From Camellia lanceoleosa (lineage: Eukaryota > Streptophyta > Magnoliopsida > Ericales > Theaceae), in NCBI GenBank assembly GCA_025200525.1, contig CM045767.1:123430346-123494345 (forward strand): a stretch of 64,000 nucleotides of DNA, in the 5' to 3' direction. Shown here piece after piece: positions 22,712 to 33,513 of this stretch (the first letter of the stretch is position 1; each line of letters starts with the position of its first letter). A program made the position numbers and the translations under genes. The notes under the pieces were generated by a model. The model ran no database searches, was not told where the DNA came from, and saw only the letters and a list, made by a program, of their open reading frames with translations.

Positions 22712-24049
22712 GAGTCATCGTCACCACCATCTATCACTTTTCCTACCTTAGTTGCTTGACTGGATGAGATCTAGGAAAAAAAAGAGCAAAAAGAAGATGA
22801 TGAAACATCAAAAGACAATGATGAGATTGATGGTGATGATCTACAACAACCTTACGAAAAGCTTTACGATGAATCTCGGAATTTGTCCAAGATCAATGAC
22901 AAACTCATTCTCAAGCTCAAAGCATGTGAAAGTGAAAATGTCAAGCTAAAATAAGAAATTGTAACTGGCAAGCAAAATGTCATCAAGATCTCTAATGACA
23001 GGCAAGACCTATGTGGGAAACTTCTATCTTGTGAGACTGAAAGGAATGAACTTATGAAAATATATGCCACTTATGAAGAGAAGATTGAAAGCCTTGAGAT
23101 GTCACAAGCTACATTGGAAGAGATGGTTGGTCAAAAAAATGAAGAACGCAGAAAGGCTAGAGCCACAATTGCCATGTGGAACAAAGGTTCCAAGTCATTA
23201 GAAGACATCATCAGGTCTCAACAAATGGGTTGTGACAAAATTGGGCTAGGCTATGGTAATGCGTCATCTCACAAGGGACAGGCCTCTACATCACATGACC
23301 TGAAGACTCAAGCAAAGAGAATGCTGAAGGTGCACAAGGGTGATTCCTCTCTTCATCTACCTAATAGGGGTAAGATCAACAAAAGGGAGGTAAAACCTGT
23401 TTTCATTTGTCATCATTGTAGTAAGTATGGCCACATTCGTCCTTATTGCCTTGAGTTGTTTGGTAAGGTGTCTCAAAAGGGTAGAAATTCTAATACTTTT
23501 TGGGTTAGGAGACAACCTTATATGTCTAGGCGGAACACCAAGATTTATGAGGGTGTTCACAACGCTAAGACATTTACCAAGACCGCCAGTCCTGATTTTG
23601 TCAAGACCAAAAAGATATGGGTGAGAAAGGATGACTTGACTTATTTTGTTGTTCACACTACTCTAAAAGCACGTGACTCACACATGTGGTACCTTGATAA
23701 TGGGTGCTCTCGTCACATATCAGGTGACAAATCCTACTTCACCTCCCTTGAAAAATATGGAGAAATTGCTACCTTTGGAGATGGTGGCACTTCTAGAGTC
23801 ATTGGTAAGTGCTCTATAAGTGTGGCTGGTCTTCCCAAGCTCAAAAATGCATTACTTGTTGATGGCCTTAAAGAAAATCTTTTGAGCATCAGTCAAATGT
23901 GTGATTCCCACCATGAAGTATTATTTTCAAAAAATAAATGTGAAATTTTAGATAAAAAGGAAAATACTGTCATACATGGGGTTTGCATATCTGATAACTG
24001 TTATGGGATTGTTACCATAATGATCTCACTTGCCACTCGGCCATCATAA
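22712..24049 (+). pseudogene. SIRE-like gag C-terminus (coiled coil, second zinc knuckle) and protease
   Basis: 22712-23053 is a frame-broken acidic and coiled-coil region (PYEKLYDESRNLSKINDKL). 23054-24049 is open for 331 codons: coiled coil, then CHHCSKYGHIRPYC, an intact C-X2-C-X4-H-X4-C zinc knuckle, then the protease with MWYLDNGCSRHISGD. The active site reads D-N-G instead of D-S/T-G. The frame ends with LLSISQMCDSHHEVLF and FSKNKCEI, the usual copia protease-integrase link. The coiled coil and second knuckle agree with the SIRE lineage. Confidence 0.85.
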
Positions 24050-24593
24050 GTAATATTGATCTGTAGCATCAAAGATTAGGTCCTATAAATTTCAAAGACC
24101 TAACTAAGATAGCCAACAAAGAGCTTGTGAGAGGAGTACCTAAACTGGGTAAGAGTCTGAACCATGTGTGTGGACCATGTCAACTTGGGAAGCAAACCCG
24201 TGCCCCTCATAAAAAGGTGAACAACTTTACAACAAAACGTCCTCTTGAATTGGTTCATATGGATCTTATGGGACCCACTCACATTGAAAGCATTGGAGGT
24301 AAACGATACATTTTTTTAACCATTGATGATTTTATTCGTTTTTCATGGGTAAATTTTTTAAGAGAAAAATCTGATACGTTTGATGCTTTCTAGGCCTTAG
24401 TCCTTAAAATCCAAAATGAATAGGGTGTTCTATTCGGCGTATCATAAGAATCCGAACTGATCATAGTCGTGAGTTTGAAAATAGTTTGTTCTCGGATTTT
24501 TGTGATATGCATGGAATTAAGCATGAATTTTCTGCACCGATTACTCCACAATAAAATGGAGTTGTTGAGAGGAAGAACAAGGTTGTTCAAGAG
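24050..24593 (+). pseudogene. SIRE-like integrase, N-terminal and core part
   Basis: The zinc-binding region ends CGPCQLGKQTRAPHK. The catalytic core begins LELVHMDLMGPTHIESIGG (first Asp) and runs through DDFIRFSWVNFLREKS. A TAG at 24391-24393 and a frameshift near 24437 break it. The second-Asp block and the Glu block (VVERKN-like near 24565) survive only in other frames. Confidence 0.82.
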
Positions 24594-25526
24594 ATGGCTA
24601 GGGTCATGCTCCTTAGTAAGAAAGTTCCCCCAAAGTTTTGGGTTGAAGCCCTAAATACTGTTGTTTATGTCATAAATCGTGTGTATTTAAGGCCTGACAC
24701 TTTACAAACTCCATATGGATTGTGGAAGGGATTGAAACCTAATGTAAAATACTTCAAAACTTTTGGGAGTAAATGTTACATTTTCAAAGATGGAGAGCCT
24801 TTGGGCAAATTTGACTCTCGAAGTGATGAAAGTATTTTTCTAGGGTATTTAACCACTAGTAGAGCTTTTCGTGTTTATAAATTGCGAACTTTATCTTTAA
24901 TGGAATCGATCAATGTGGTTATAGATGACACAGGTTCTCCTACTTCAGCGATAAATGAGGAAGAAAATGGTGAGTCTCCAATCCTGGATACTGAATCACA
25001 AAGTCAAAGAGAAGCTAAGGTCCAAACACAAGAAGTTGAGACAGCACCAACTTCTCAGGTAAGTCAAAGTCCAAAGAGTGCACAAAGAGACACCACTTCT
25101 GATGCTTCTATCACCAGATGTCCAGAGTTCAAACCATCAGCAAGGGTGAAACTGAATCATCCAGCTCAACAGGTGATTAGAAGTGTCTCGGATCGAATGA
25201 AAACCCGAAGACAAATTCGGGAGGAGGTATCTCATATGTGTTATGTTTCATTAATTGAACCTAAGAATATAAAAGAGGCCTTACTAGATGATAGTTGGGT
25301 CAATGTTATGCATGAAGAATTAGGTCAATTTGAACATAACAATGTTTGGACTCTTGTTCCCAGACCTAGAGACATGAATGTGATAGGTACCAAATGGATC
25401 TTTAAGAATAAATCTGATGAGAATGGTACTGTGGTTAGAAATAAAGCTAGGTTGGTTGCTCAAGGCTATACTCAAATAGAGGGTGTTGACTATGATGAGA
25501 CGTTTGCCCCAATTGCATGTCTCTAA
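24594..25526 (+). pseudogene. SIRE-like integrase C-terminus and start of reverse transcriptase
   Basis: Open for 310 codons. First comes the integrase C-terminal part with VPPKFWVEALNTVVYVINR and PNVKYFKTFGSKCYIF. A Ser/Glu-rich linker follows. The RT N-terminus has WVNVMHEELGQFEHNNVWTL, GTKWIFKNKSDE and ARLVAQGYTQIEGVDYDETF. A TAA closes the frame at the position following the DETFAP block. Confidence 0.88.
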
Positions 25527-25810
25527 TTTATTCGTATTTTACTTAGTATTGCATGCTTTCTTGGTTTCAAACTGTTTCAAATGGATGTGAAAAGTACCTT
25601 TCTAAATGGGTACTTAAAAGAAGAGGCTTATGTTGAGCAACCAAAAGGGTTCGAGGACCCTAAATGTTGAAACCATATCTAGAAGTTAGACAAGGCTTTG
25701 TATGGGTTGAAACAAGCCCCTCGGGCTTGGTATGATAGACTTACTACCTTCCTTCTTGATAATGATTTTCAAAGGGATAGTGTGAACATGACTTTATTTG
25801 TGAAACATAC
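25527..25810 (+). pseudogene. SIRE-like reverse transcriptase, middle part
   Basis: The frame continues past the TAA with QMDVKSTFLNGYLKEEAYVE and [16 protein letters not shown], standard copia RT blocks, and two further stops near 25670. It is cut at about 25810 by a MITE, just before the catalytic YVDD block. Confidence 0.85.
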
Positions 25811-26033
25811 TTTGGGGAGTGGCTAAATTAGCCAATTAGCCAAAAAGTTACCTTTTTAGCCACAAAGCCAACAACCCATACCAAAAAGTCAAAGATTCTC
25901 TTTTCTCTCTACTTTTTGCACAACTTTTCGTAATTAGCCAAAAAGTCATCCCAAACATACAAGTTTTTTTTACTTACCTTTTTAGCCAATTAGCCAAAAA
26001 GTTACTAAATTAGCCTGTTCCCAAACGAGGCCT
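25811..26033. mobile_element. MITE inserted in the RT, next to the catalytic motif
   Basis: The right end, read inward on the minus strand, is GGCCTCGTTTGGGAACAGGC. The left end has the weaker match CTTTGGGGAGTGGC. Both continue into GCTAA.TTAG words and GCCAAAAAGTTAC/GTAACTTTTTGGC inverted repeats. RT coding sequence resumes with the YVDDIVFG block at about 26060. The TSD is not clear. It belongs to the GGCCTCGTTTGG group also seen at 49300. Confidence 0.7.
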
Positions 26034-27004
26034 AAGTCTCATATACTTGTTGCTCAGATTTATGTTGATGATATTGTGTTTGGATCCACTGCTGATCATC
26101 TTGTTAAATACTTTTCGGATTGCATGACACATGAGTTTGAGATGAGCATGATGGAAGAGTTGTCTTATTTCTTAGGTCTTCAAATTAAACAGTCTCCTTC
26201 GGGTATGTTTGTTTCTCAGACTACTTATGCCAAAAACCTTGTGTCACAGTTTGGTCTTGAGTCGGCCAAACATGCATGCACTCCCATGAGCACCAGTCTT
26301 CACCTTTCCAAAGATTCCTCTGGTACTAATGTTGATCCTACCCTTTATAGGAGTATGATAGGGAGTCTTTTATACCTCACAACCAGTCGTCCTAACATTG
26401 CATTTAGTGTAGGTGTTTGTGCTCATTACCAAGTCTGTCCTAAAGAGTCTCATCTGATTACTGTCAAACGTATCATTAAGTATGTGAATGGAACATTGGG
26501 TTATGGGATTTGGTTCTCGACCGACACTACAGCTGAAATCATTGGTTTTTCTGATGCCGACTGGGGAAGGTGTGCTGATGATTGTAAGAGCACATCTGGG
26601 GGGTGTTTTTACCTTGGGAATAATTTGGTTTCCTGGCATAGCAAAAAGCAAAATGCCATTTCTCTTTCGACAACTGAGGCTGAATACATTACTGCAAGGA
26701 GTTGTTCTGCACAAATGCTGTGGATAAAGCAAATGCTTCATGATTATGGAATTGACTAGAACACTCTCACTCTTTTATATGATAACACAAGTGCCATTAA
26801 CATTTCTAAAAATCCTATCCAACACTCTCACACTAAATACATTGACATTTGTCATCATTTTATTCAAAAGTTAGTGGAAGAAGGCCTTGTTGTTCTTAAA
26901 CATGTACCTACCAAGCATCAAAAAACTGATATTTTTACAAAACCCCTTGATCTTCTTAGTTTTGAGTTCCTTAGAAAGACCTTGGGTGTAGTGCTCAATT
27001 ACTA
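26034..27004 (+). pseudogene. SIRE-like reverse transcriptase end and RNase H
   Basis: Starts with the catalytic IYVDDIVFGS. It continues with ELSYFLGLQIKQSPSGMFV, YRSMIGSLLYLTTSRPNIAF (RT thumb) and the copia RNase H blocks FSDADWGRCADDCKSTSGG, NAISLSTTEAEYI. After a TAG at 26757 come DNTSAINISKNP, HTKYIDI and KTDIFTKPLD, ending with TAG at 27002-27004. Apart from that stop the domain is well preserved. Confidence 0.87.
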
Positions 27005-28817
27005 GGGTGTTACCTGTTACTTGAGGGGGTGTGAGCAATTGCTTTTATGTGTACTTGGGTGCTATAATCTCATTCACATTGATTCCTGTCATCCCTGCAT
27101 TTTAAACTCATATGACCACCTCTCATGCTGCTTGCTTGATTTTAGTTTGCTTTGTTCATAGCTCATTTTGAATGCCTATGCTCATTGACTTCATGATCTC
27201 ATTCTGTATACATTCTTGAGATAAACTATTGCAGGGGTTTCCGCACAAGTGATCAAAGTTCTCTATGGATCACTAATAGTGTATCTTGTACATTATTGGA
27301 GGAATTGACCTATACTGGTATATTATGGGTGATGTTGAGTCTCTTAACCATCTACCATCATTTTTCACTTTCACGGTTCCTCCCTCAGTTCATTGAAGTC
27401 CGGGCATTAGGAAAAAGGATACCTTAGAGGCACCAACTAGGCCATCCTTTCTGATTTCATGCTTCTTTAGTTTAGTCTCCATGCTTTTGAGCGTGCAAGC
27501 CACTAGTGAGTGCCCACAAAAAAGAAAAGTCATAAAATCTATAATAAAAAAAGAAAAAAGGGGGACTCATTGATTAAGGGGGAGCCTCCGTGTTTACTCA
27601 ACAAATACCCCTTGATTTCTAGTGGTTTGACTTTTCTCTGTGATGTTTCATTACTCTTGTTGAAGGTCCAGCCATCTGATCACTATGATGATTAACTCTA
27701 GCTTTGTGGCTTCTCAAGGATTGCACACACATACACATTCATTATGTGAGCTCTCATGTTTACTTTTGAGTTGTGCATTCTCACGTAGCTTATGATCATT
27801 GATTCAATTTTTAACAGATTTGCTCATGATTTTGTGGTTCATAATTTCAAAATTTGCGAGTTTGCAGGCTTCATGGTTTGTGGATTATCCTATCTTAGTG
27901 TCACATTCTTGCTGTTATGCTCTCCTCTATTTTGTTTCAGGTCACACTTTCCCGTACGAGTTGGTTTTATTTGCTCATTAAAGGTATTTTGGTCTTTTGT
28001 GTTTTTAGTCCCCACTCGAGTGAAAACTCTCATGCTCAAGCGTGGATTTCATCCCTCCAACATTTTTACAGAGTTTTTCAATCTTCTGAGCGGTTGTTTT
28101 TGGGGCTCGAGCGTAGCCACGCTTGTTTAGGCACGCGCTTGAGCGTTTAAACCCACGCACAAGCGGACTGGTTTGATTTAAAAACCCTTTCCTCGACTCT
28201 TTAGTCCATTTTTTCCCCCAAATTCTATCTCTCTCTTTCTCTCCTAGGGTTCCTTTGGCGACTTTGTGATCGTCCCCCCTTGGGCTGTTGATTGGTGTGC
28301 TCCTTTCAGTACTTTGTTTCTTGTCCTCCTTGGTCGTCTCAGGTATGCTTCTCTAATCTTTTGTCAATTTCCTTTTCTTTATTTGTTTTTGGTTATTTCT
28401 TGTTCCTCTCACCTTCATCATCCATACTTGTTCGTACTATTTGAGTTTTGTGTGTCTTGACTACTCCTGTTTATGGTCTATTGGTTTGGGTATTTTTGGT
28501 TGCAATGTGATTAGCGTTTATCATTCTCTTGAATCTGTGGTTGTGTGCTCTCATGAGTTATGGGACATTGAGTTGTGTATTTGGTATGATCACTGCCTTA
28601 TGTTCTAGTGTTTTTTTCATTATATCTATCTGGCTATTTGGTTATGGTCACTATGTTCTCATTGGCTGTTCTATTCTGTATTCTGATATATTGTGATCTC
28701 ATTGAGGGTTGGTCATATTGATTTTCATACTGCTCATGACTATTTAATTTTGATAGATTTGACTTTGCTACTAATGGTTTGTTTATGTGTTTTTGGTTTT
28801 GATTCTTGCCTTGGGTT
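27005..28817 (+). promoter_or_regulatory. 3' region of the SIRE-like element, putative promoter and leader of the env-like ORF
   Basis: No conserved coding block. A group of CTCGAGTG, CTCAAGCG, CTCGAGCG and CTTGAGCG words at about 28014-28165 resembles those of the LTR U3. A TTTAAAAACCC motif, a pyrimidine-rich stretch and a possible splice donor (CTCAGGTATG, 28338-28347) follow. This suggests a separate promoter and a leader intron for the downstream ORF; that reading is inferred. Confidence 0.45.
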
Positions 28818-29100
28818 TAGGAATGGCAATGGGGCGGGGCGGGGTCGGGGATCACCCTCCCCGTCCTCGATCCTCGATCGCAGAACTTCCCCCGTCTCCG
28901 GCCCAGATCCCTAACGGGGAACCCACTACTGCCCCTACCCCCGCCTCCTAACAGGGATCGGGTTTCCCCGACCTCGAAAATCCCCGGCCAAAAAAACAAC
29001 ATCAACAAAAAACGAGTTATTTGAGCTCAAATACAATATCAACAACATCAAAAAAACAACATCAACAACATCTGAGCTTAAAAAGCAACATTAACAACAT

Positions 29101-29133
<33 letters not shown>

Positions 29134-29408
29134 CAGCTCCAGAAAACAATCTTTATCACTAACAGATCTTCATCAACATCTTCATCTTCATCTTCATCTC
29201 CATCTCCATCATTTTCCAGATCTAAAGAACAAAAGCAAAAAACAAGAGAGGGAGGGAGAGAGAGAGAGAGAGAGAGAAGGAGATACTGTGAAAGGGAGAT
29301 AAGGAGTCGGCGATGAGAACGAAAGAAAAAGCCGGCGATGAAGGAGCTGCCAGTAAGAGCGAGAGAAGGAGCCGGCGGTGAGGGAGCTGCGGTTGTGTGT
29401 GAGAGAGT

Positions 29409-29447
<39 letters not shown>

Positions 29448-29710
29448 GCTAGATGTATATGAACATACAACACACACATATATGAACACACAACACACAC
29501 ATATATATTTATATATATAAACAAGGTCGGGGGGCTGAACGGGGTAGGGCCGAGTCTGGGGCCGAGTCTAGGGCCGAGCTGGGTTGGGTTCGGGGTTAGA
29601 AAATGTATCCCCATCCCCGGCCCGTCGGGGGTATTTTTCAGGAAAAAATCGTTCAATTCGAGATCGGGGAGTCGGGTCCCCATCGGGCTGGGTTCAAATT
29701 GCCATCCCTA
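28818..29710. mobile_element. nonautonomous hAT-like element
   Basis: 893 bp with inverted ends TAGGAATGGCAAT (left) and ATTGCCATCCCTA (right). It is flanked by the perfect 8-bp TSD CTTGGGTT (28810-28817 and 29711-29718). The ends and 8-bp TSD are those of the hAT superfamily. GC-rich subterminal regions (GGGGCGGGGCGGGG and CCGGCCCGTCGGGGG) enclose low-complexity DNA: (A)n at 29102-29130, (GA)n at 29247-29277 and 29416-29442. No transposase is present. Confidence 0.92.
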
Positions 29711-30930
29711 CTTGGGTTGGGGGGTTTGTAGTTGTTTCATTTGGGTAATCCTTGGTTTAGTCATGTCCACTTCTAAACGTAAGAAGTCAATTGCCTCTCA
29801 TCCCTCTTTTAATACAGATCGGTTTCCCTCGGCTGAAAAAGCCAGGTTGTTTAGAGAGTCCTACCCCTCTAAGACTGTTCATCTTGAATGCAATGTCCAG
29901 CCAAACACTTTTTAGTCCATCCACATTTGCCCTTTGTTTGATCCTTTGGGTGGGGATTTGGTTCTTTTTTTCTCGGGTGGTCAAAATCTTGATTGAGTGC
30001 GGGAATTTTACTGTAATATAGAGGGGATTGACGATGTTGGTCCTTCATTCAAGACTTGGGTTAGGTCTAAGTCTATCACAATTACCCCTGACCTTATTTG
30101 TGAGCTATTGGGTATTGGTAAAGTCATTCCTATTTACTATCCTTACCCTGTTCGACCCTCTTGTGATTTCGACAAGGTGGCCACTGTTTTATGTGGTACG
30201 TCTCGTTTATAGCTCCAGGGCTCTTTGATCAAACAAAATAAGCTCCTTCTCCAGTTTCGTTTACTCAATCTTATAGTTTGTGCCAGCATCATTGTGACCA
30301 CCCACAGCGCCGAAATAAATCAAGAACAAGATCTTGTCCTTTATTGTATTGCTTAGCACTGATCTATTGACCTTGCCACCTTGATCATTCAAAAAATGGT
30401 TGCTGCTTTTGAGCGTAATAACCTTGGTCTTCCTTATGGTTGCCTCATTAACCGGCTTTTTGCCAAGTTTGAGGTTCCCTCGTTTGATGAGGATGACTTT
30501 GCTTCTCCTTCCCGGCTTTTCACTAAAAAGACTGTCTCTCAGAGTCAATGTCATGTCAGGGGGGTCTCTTCTGGAGTGGGTAGTTAAGTGCGGATCACGG
30601 GGATCTTCTTGTGGTGAAGAGGTAGAGTATGATGCGTCAGCTGCAGTGAAATTTGAGGGAGAGCAGTTTCCTCCAGGTCGTACTATCCAAGGCAAGCTAC
30701 GTCAGTTCGAGCAGTCCATGGTCTCACATTTTGATCTTCTGGAGGACCGAATGGATATCTTCGCGGCCAGGCTTACTGATCTTGAGACTACCGTCGATTC
30801 TCGACTCACAACATTAGAGGCCTCATCCAGGCGCATTGAGGAGTCAGTTGCTCAGTCCTCCGTTCATCTTTCCCAGATCCTGTCCCTTCTTCAGATGCAG
30901 TCACCTCTACATCCACCAGCTCTGTGATAT
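29711..30930 (+). pseudogene. envelope-like / plant transposon-domain ORF of the SIRE-like element
   Basis: The likely start is ATG 29763 (MSTSKRKKS). The following RFPSAEKARLFRESYP and VREFYCNIEGIDD with WVRSKSITITPDLICELLGI look like the putative plant transposon protein domain found in 3' ORFs of sirevirus and Tat elements. Several stops follow. A later open stretch, in another frame at 30660-30925, encodes a heptad-rich coiled coil (RQFEQSMVSHFDLLEDRMD, LTDLETTVDSRLTTLEASS). A hydrophobic run follows at 30924-31010 in a further frame. A coiled coil plus membrane segment is the usual pattern of env-like ORFs. Its function is unknown. Confidence 0.6.
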
Positions 30931-31411
30931 CTGTTTTCTTGGCTAGTATACTCTTTGCACAGTTTTTCTTCTTGTTTTTTTGTTTCTTTTTCACTTCCAT
31001 TTTCACTTATGTTTTCCTCCCGAACAAAAATGGGAAGTATTTGTGGAGATACTTTACATTTTGCTTGGATAAGTGTTGGGTTTTGGGCATGGATATTGAG
31101 ATGTTTTTGATACATGGATATTAGGATACTTTTGAAATTTGTTTAGATATATATTTGAATTCTGTTTAGATATATATTTGGTTATTTATCCGGTTCCATA
31201 GTTTTGGTTTGTATGGTTGTTTCAACAGGTGGATTGCTCAAGTTATAAGTATTTCATATTCGCATTTAGCTCCTATGGTTTTGTAGTGGTTTTGTTTTTT
31301 TTGTTTTCGTTGAAGTCAAGGTTGTTGATTGTGTTAGTTAGTGTGTTTTGGGTTTGTTTGTTAGGAAAATTGTTAGAACAGTTTTGTCCGGGATTTGACA
31401 AAGGGGCAGAT
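30931..31411 (+). other. 3' untranslated region with polypurine tract of the SIRE-like element
   Basis: AT-rich. The purine run AAAGGGGCAGA at 31400-31410 immediately precedes the 3' LTR and is the probable polypurine tract. Confidence 0.7.
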
Positions 31412-32320
31412 TTTTAGGACCCTACTTGTTGTCAAATTCCGTGGACACTCTTGGGTTGAATTGAGTTGTAATTTTCTTATGTTTTTTATCTTCCCGCTCA
31501 AGCGGGGAAAGTGGCGCTCGAGCGGAGATTCCACCATCACAGTATTTTGGCTTGTCTGCAAAATATACTAAGTGGTGTGTTTTTACGCTCGAGCGTGGGA
31601 TCTTACGCTCGAGCGTGAACCCTGGTTTGGAACACGCGATATAGAGTCCCTGCTCGAGCGTCCATTCCCACGCTTGAGCGGACCTCGCGATCTCAGCTTT
31701 TATAAATGCTTAAGTTGTTTCAAATCTAGGGTTTCGTTTTCTAGATCTTCTTTAAGGGTTTTAGGGTTTTCTTTTAGGGATATTTTTCTTTTTTTCCTTG
31801 ATGTTTGATTGAGTATTGAACTCATGTTCTGATAAGCACACATCAAGGAGTTTGTTTGATCTTCTTTGAGAGTATTCTTCTTCGGTGGAATCTGAAGATT
31901 CAAGCAGAGAGTAATCAAAGGAGTTTGATGCTGTGTGTAGTCATTGATTTAACAATTGATATTGTGGATTCTACATCAAACTAATCAATTCCGATACGAA
32001 GGTTGCAATGAAAGATGTGCAGAAGATTTGAAGACAAATTAGAAGCGTTTGGGTAATTTGTTTGGTATCTTTGTAATCTTTCTTTCTTCAGTAGTGGATT
32101 GATTTGTGGCGTTTCACCCGTGGTTTTTTTTTAATCACAATTGAAGGTGTTTTAATTGTGATTTTTCCACATAAAAATCATTTGTGTCGATTTATTATTT
32201 TCTGAAACAACAATCTAAATCACTTTCGTATGTACTTCATGATTTAGATTACGAGTTTTAATTGATTGGAAATTGGAACAATTAAATCTTGATCTAATCA
32301 CGAATCACTAAGGTCTTTCA
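31412..32320 (+). repeat. 3' LTR of the SIRE-like element
   Basis: Second LTR copy, ending CTTTCA before unit A sequence (GTAGGGGATAAAAAAG). The expected TG start reads TT here. It has six CGCTCGAGCG-type boxes at 31495-31680, better preserved as CG-containing palindromes than in the 5' copy. Confidence 0.88.
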
Positions 32321-32437
32321 GTAGGGGATAAAAAAGAAAAGAAAATGAGGAGTTATGGGGTTATTATTGGGGAGAGGGATTGCATCGATAATATGTGAGA
32401 GGAAAAAGAGGAACAAATTTGGGAGTGATCAGAAAAG
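32321..32437. repeat. segmental unit A, last fragment
   Basis: Continues unit A after the SIRE-like element. The blocks GGGGATAAAA, GGGATTGCATCGATAATATG and GAGGAACAAATTTG match unit C at about 48126-48220, which proves continuity across the 14.6 kb insertion. Confidence 0.8.
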
Positions 32438-33289
32438 CTTGGAGAACAAGTTTTTGTCTGTCGGATTTCCCATAGATGGCACCAATTGTACAGGGAGAAA
32501 ATATTCGTCGCTCTCCATACTCCTTGTATCCAAGCTCTACGCTGCTCTGAGTAACGTCGCTCAACTTGAGAACAAAACGACAATGAGCTACCCCGGCAAG
32601 TGTGCAGCCGGAAAACCCCTCCGATGATCAAGTTAGCACACTTAAAGAAAAAGAAAGAGAGATAAGGGACAAAGAGGCAGGTAACTTTGATAACAAGAAT
32701 TCCAACTTGTGCATGGAGGCGCTGCACCGTTTATATAGTTTCTGCGCGCACCACACTGCTCGTCCCTTCCTGGACACGTGAATGTACTGCCCTCTTCTCT
32801 CCCTCCATGTGTACGCACAAATACTGCCAAACACTAATGGCAAAACTGCCTAACAGCATTGACGCACAAGGATGGCAGAATCTCTCTTCTACATTCCGAT
32901 TTGGCCATGTGGCAATCCTCACCGGAGCATGCGTAGCCTGGTATGTCCCAAGCTTGGTTCCGACTAACCTTCAGGATTGAGCTTATTAACTAGCTTGGCT
33001 CTCGCTACACTTAGCTTACACAACTTCATTCATCTGTCGGAGTAAATTTCGTTCAACCTCGCCGCGCGGCGGGAGCGCTTATCTCAGTTGAAGGCATGAC
33101 TACTTCAACCAATTCGGCTCACAACCCATGACTAACAACTAGCTCGGTCCAATTTCCAAGTCTCAGGCCAACCCAATTGCGTGACCTACGACCTTGGCCA
33201 AATCCACCTTTGACTACACCAGCCCGGTGTCAGCAAAATGACAAGGCCCCAGCCCTAACTAGCTCGGCCTGTTAGTTTGGTCCCTTACA
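32438..33289 (-). mobile_element. truncated gypsy LTR with PBS, minus strand
   Basis: 32487-33289 (803 bp) starts TGTACAGGG and ends CCCTTACA, LTR-like inverted ends. On the minus strand a TATA box (CTATATAAACGG) lies at about 32733. Just outside, at 32469-32484, the minus strand reads TGGTGCCATCTATGGG, a Tat-type PBS. The internal region is cut off about 50 bases past the LTR end at unit A sequence. It is therefore a 5' LTR plus leader remnant, probably left by a deletion or partial insertion. Confidence 0.65.
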
Positions 33290-33456
33290 CCAACCAATTA
33301 ACTCTCTTCAAACTCTTCTCTCTTATTTTAAAATTGTTTGCCACCTCATTAGAGGTGTAATTCGGGGTGATAAAATGGATAATGTAGCAAAACTCTTTTA
33401 TAATTTCAATTCCATCTTTAATGATATAGCCCACCTCTATATGAAGCAGTCTCACA

Positions 33457-33513
<57 letters not shown>

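Larger units (their letters stand above)
17746..32320 (+). mobile_element. Ty1/copia element, SIRE-like (sirevirus), with nested insertions
   Basis: A 14,575 bp plus-strand element with 915 and 909 bp LTRs. PBS TGGTATCAGAGC lies two bases after the 5' LTR, and a PPT precedes the 3' LTR. The order is gag, protease, integrase, RT, RNase H, the copia order, followed by a long 3' region with an envelope-like ORF. A long gag with coiled coil and two CCHC-type boxes plus the env-like ORF argue for the SIRE lineage. Unit A sequence continues across it (17745 to 32321). The TSD is imperfect (GTATG or GTGTA on the left, GTAGG on the right), so the exact left edge is 17746-17748. It contains a solo LTR, a MITE and a hAT-like element. 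Confidence 0.9.
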
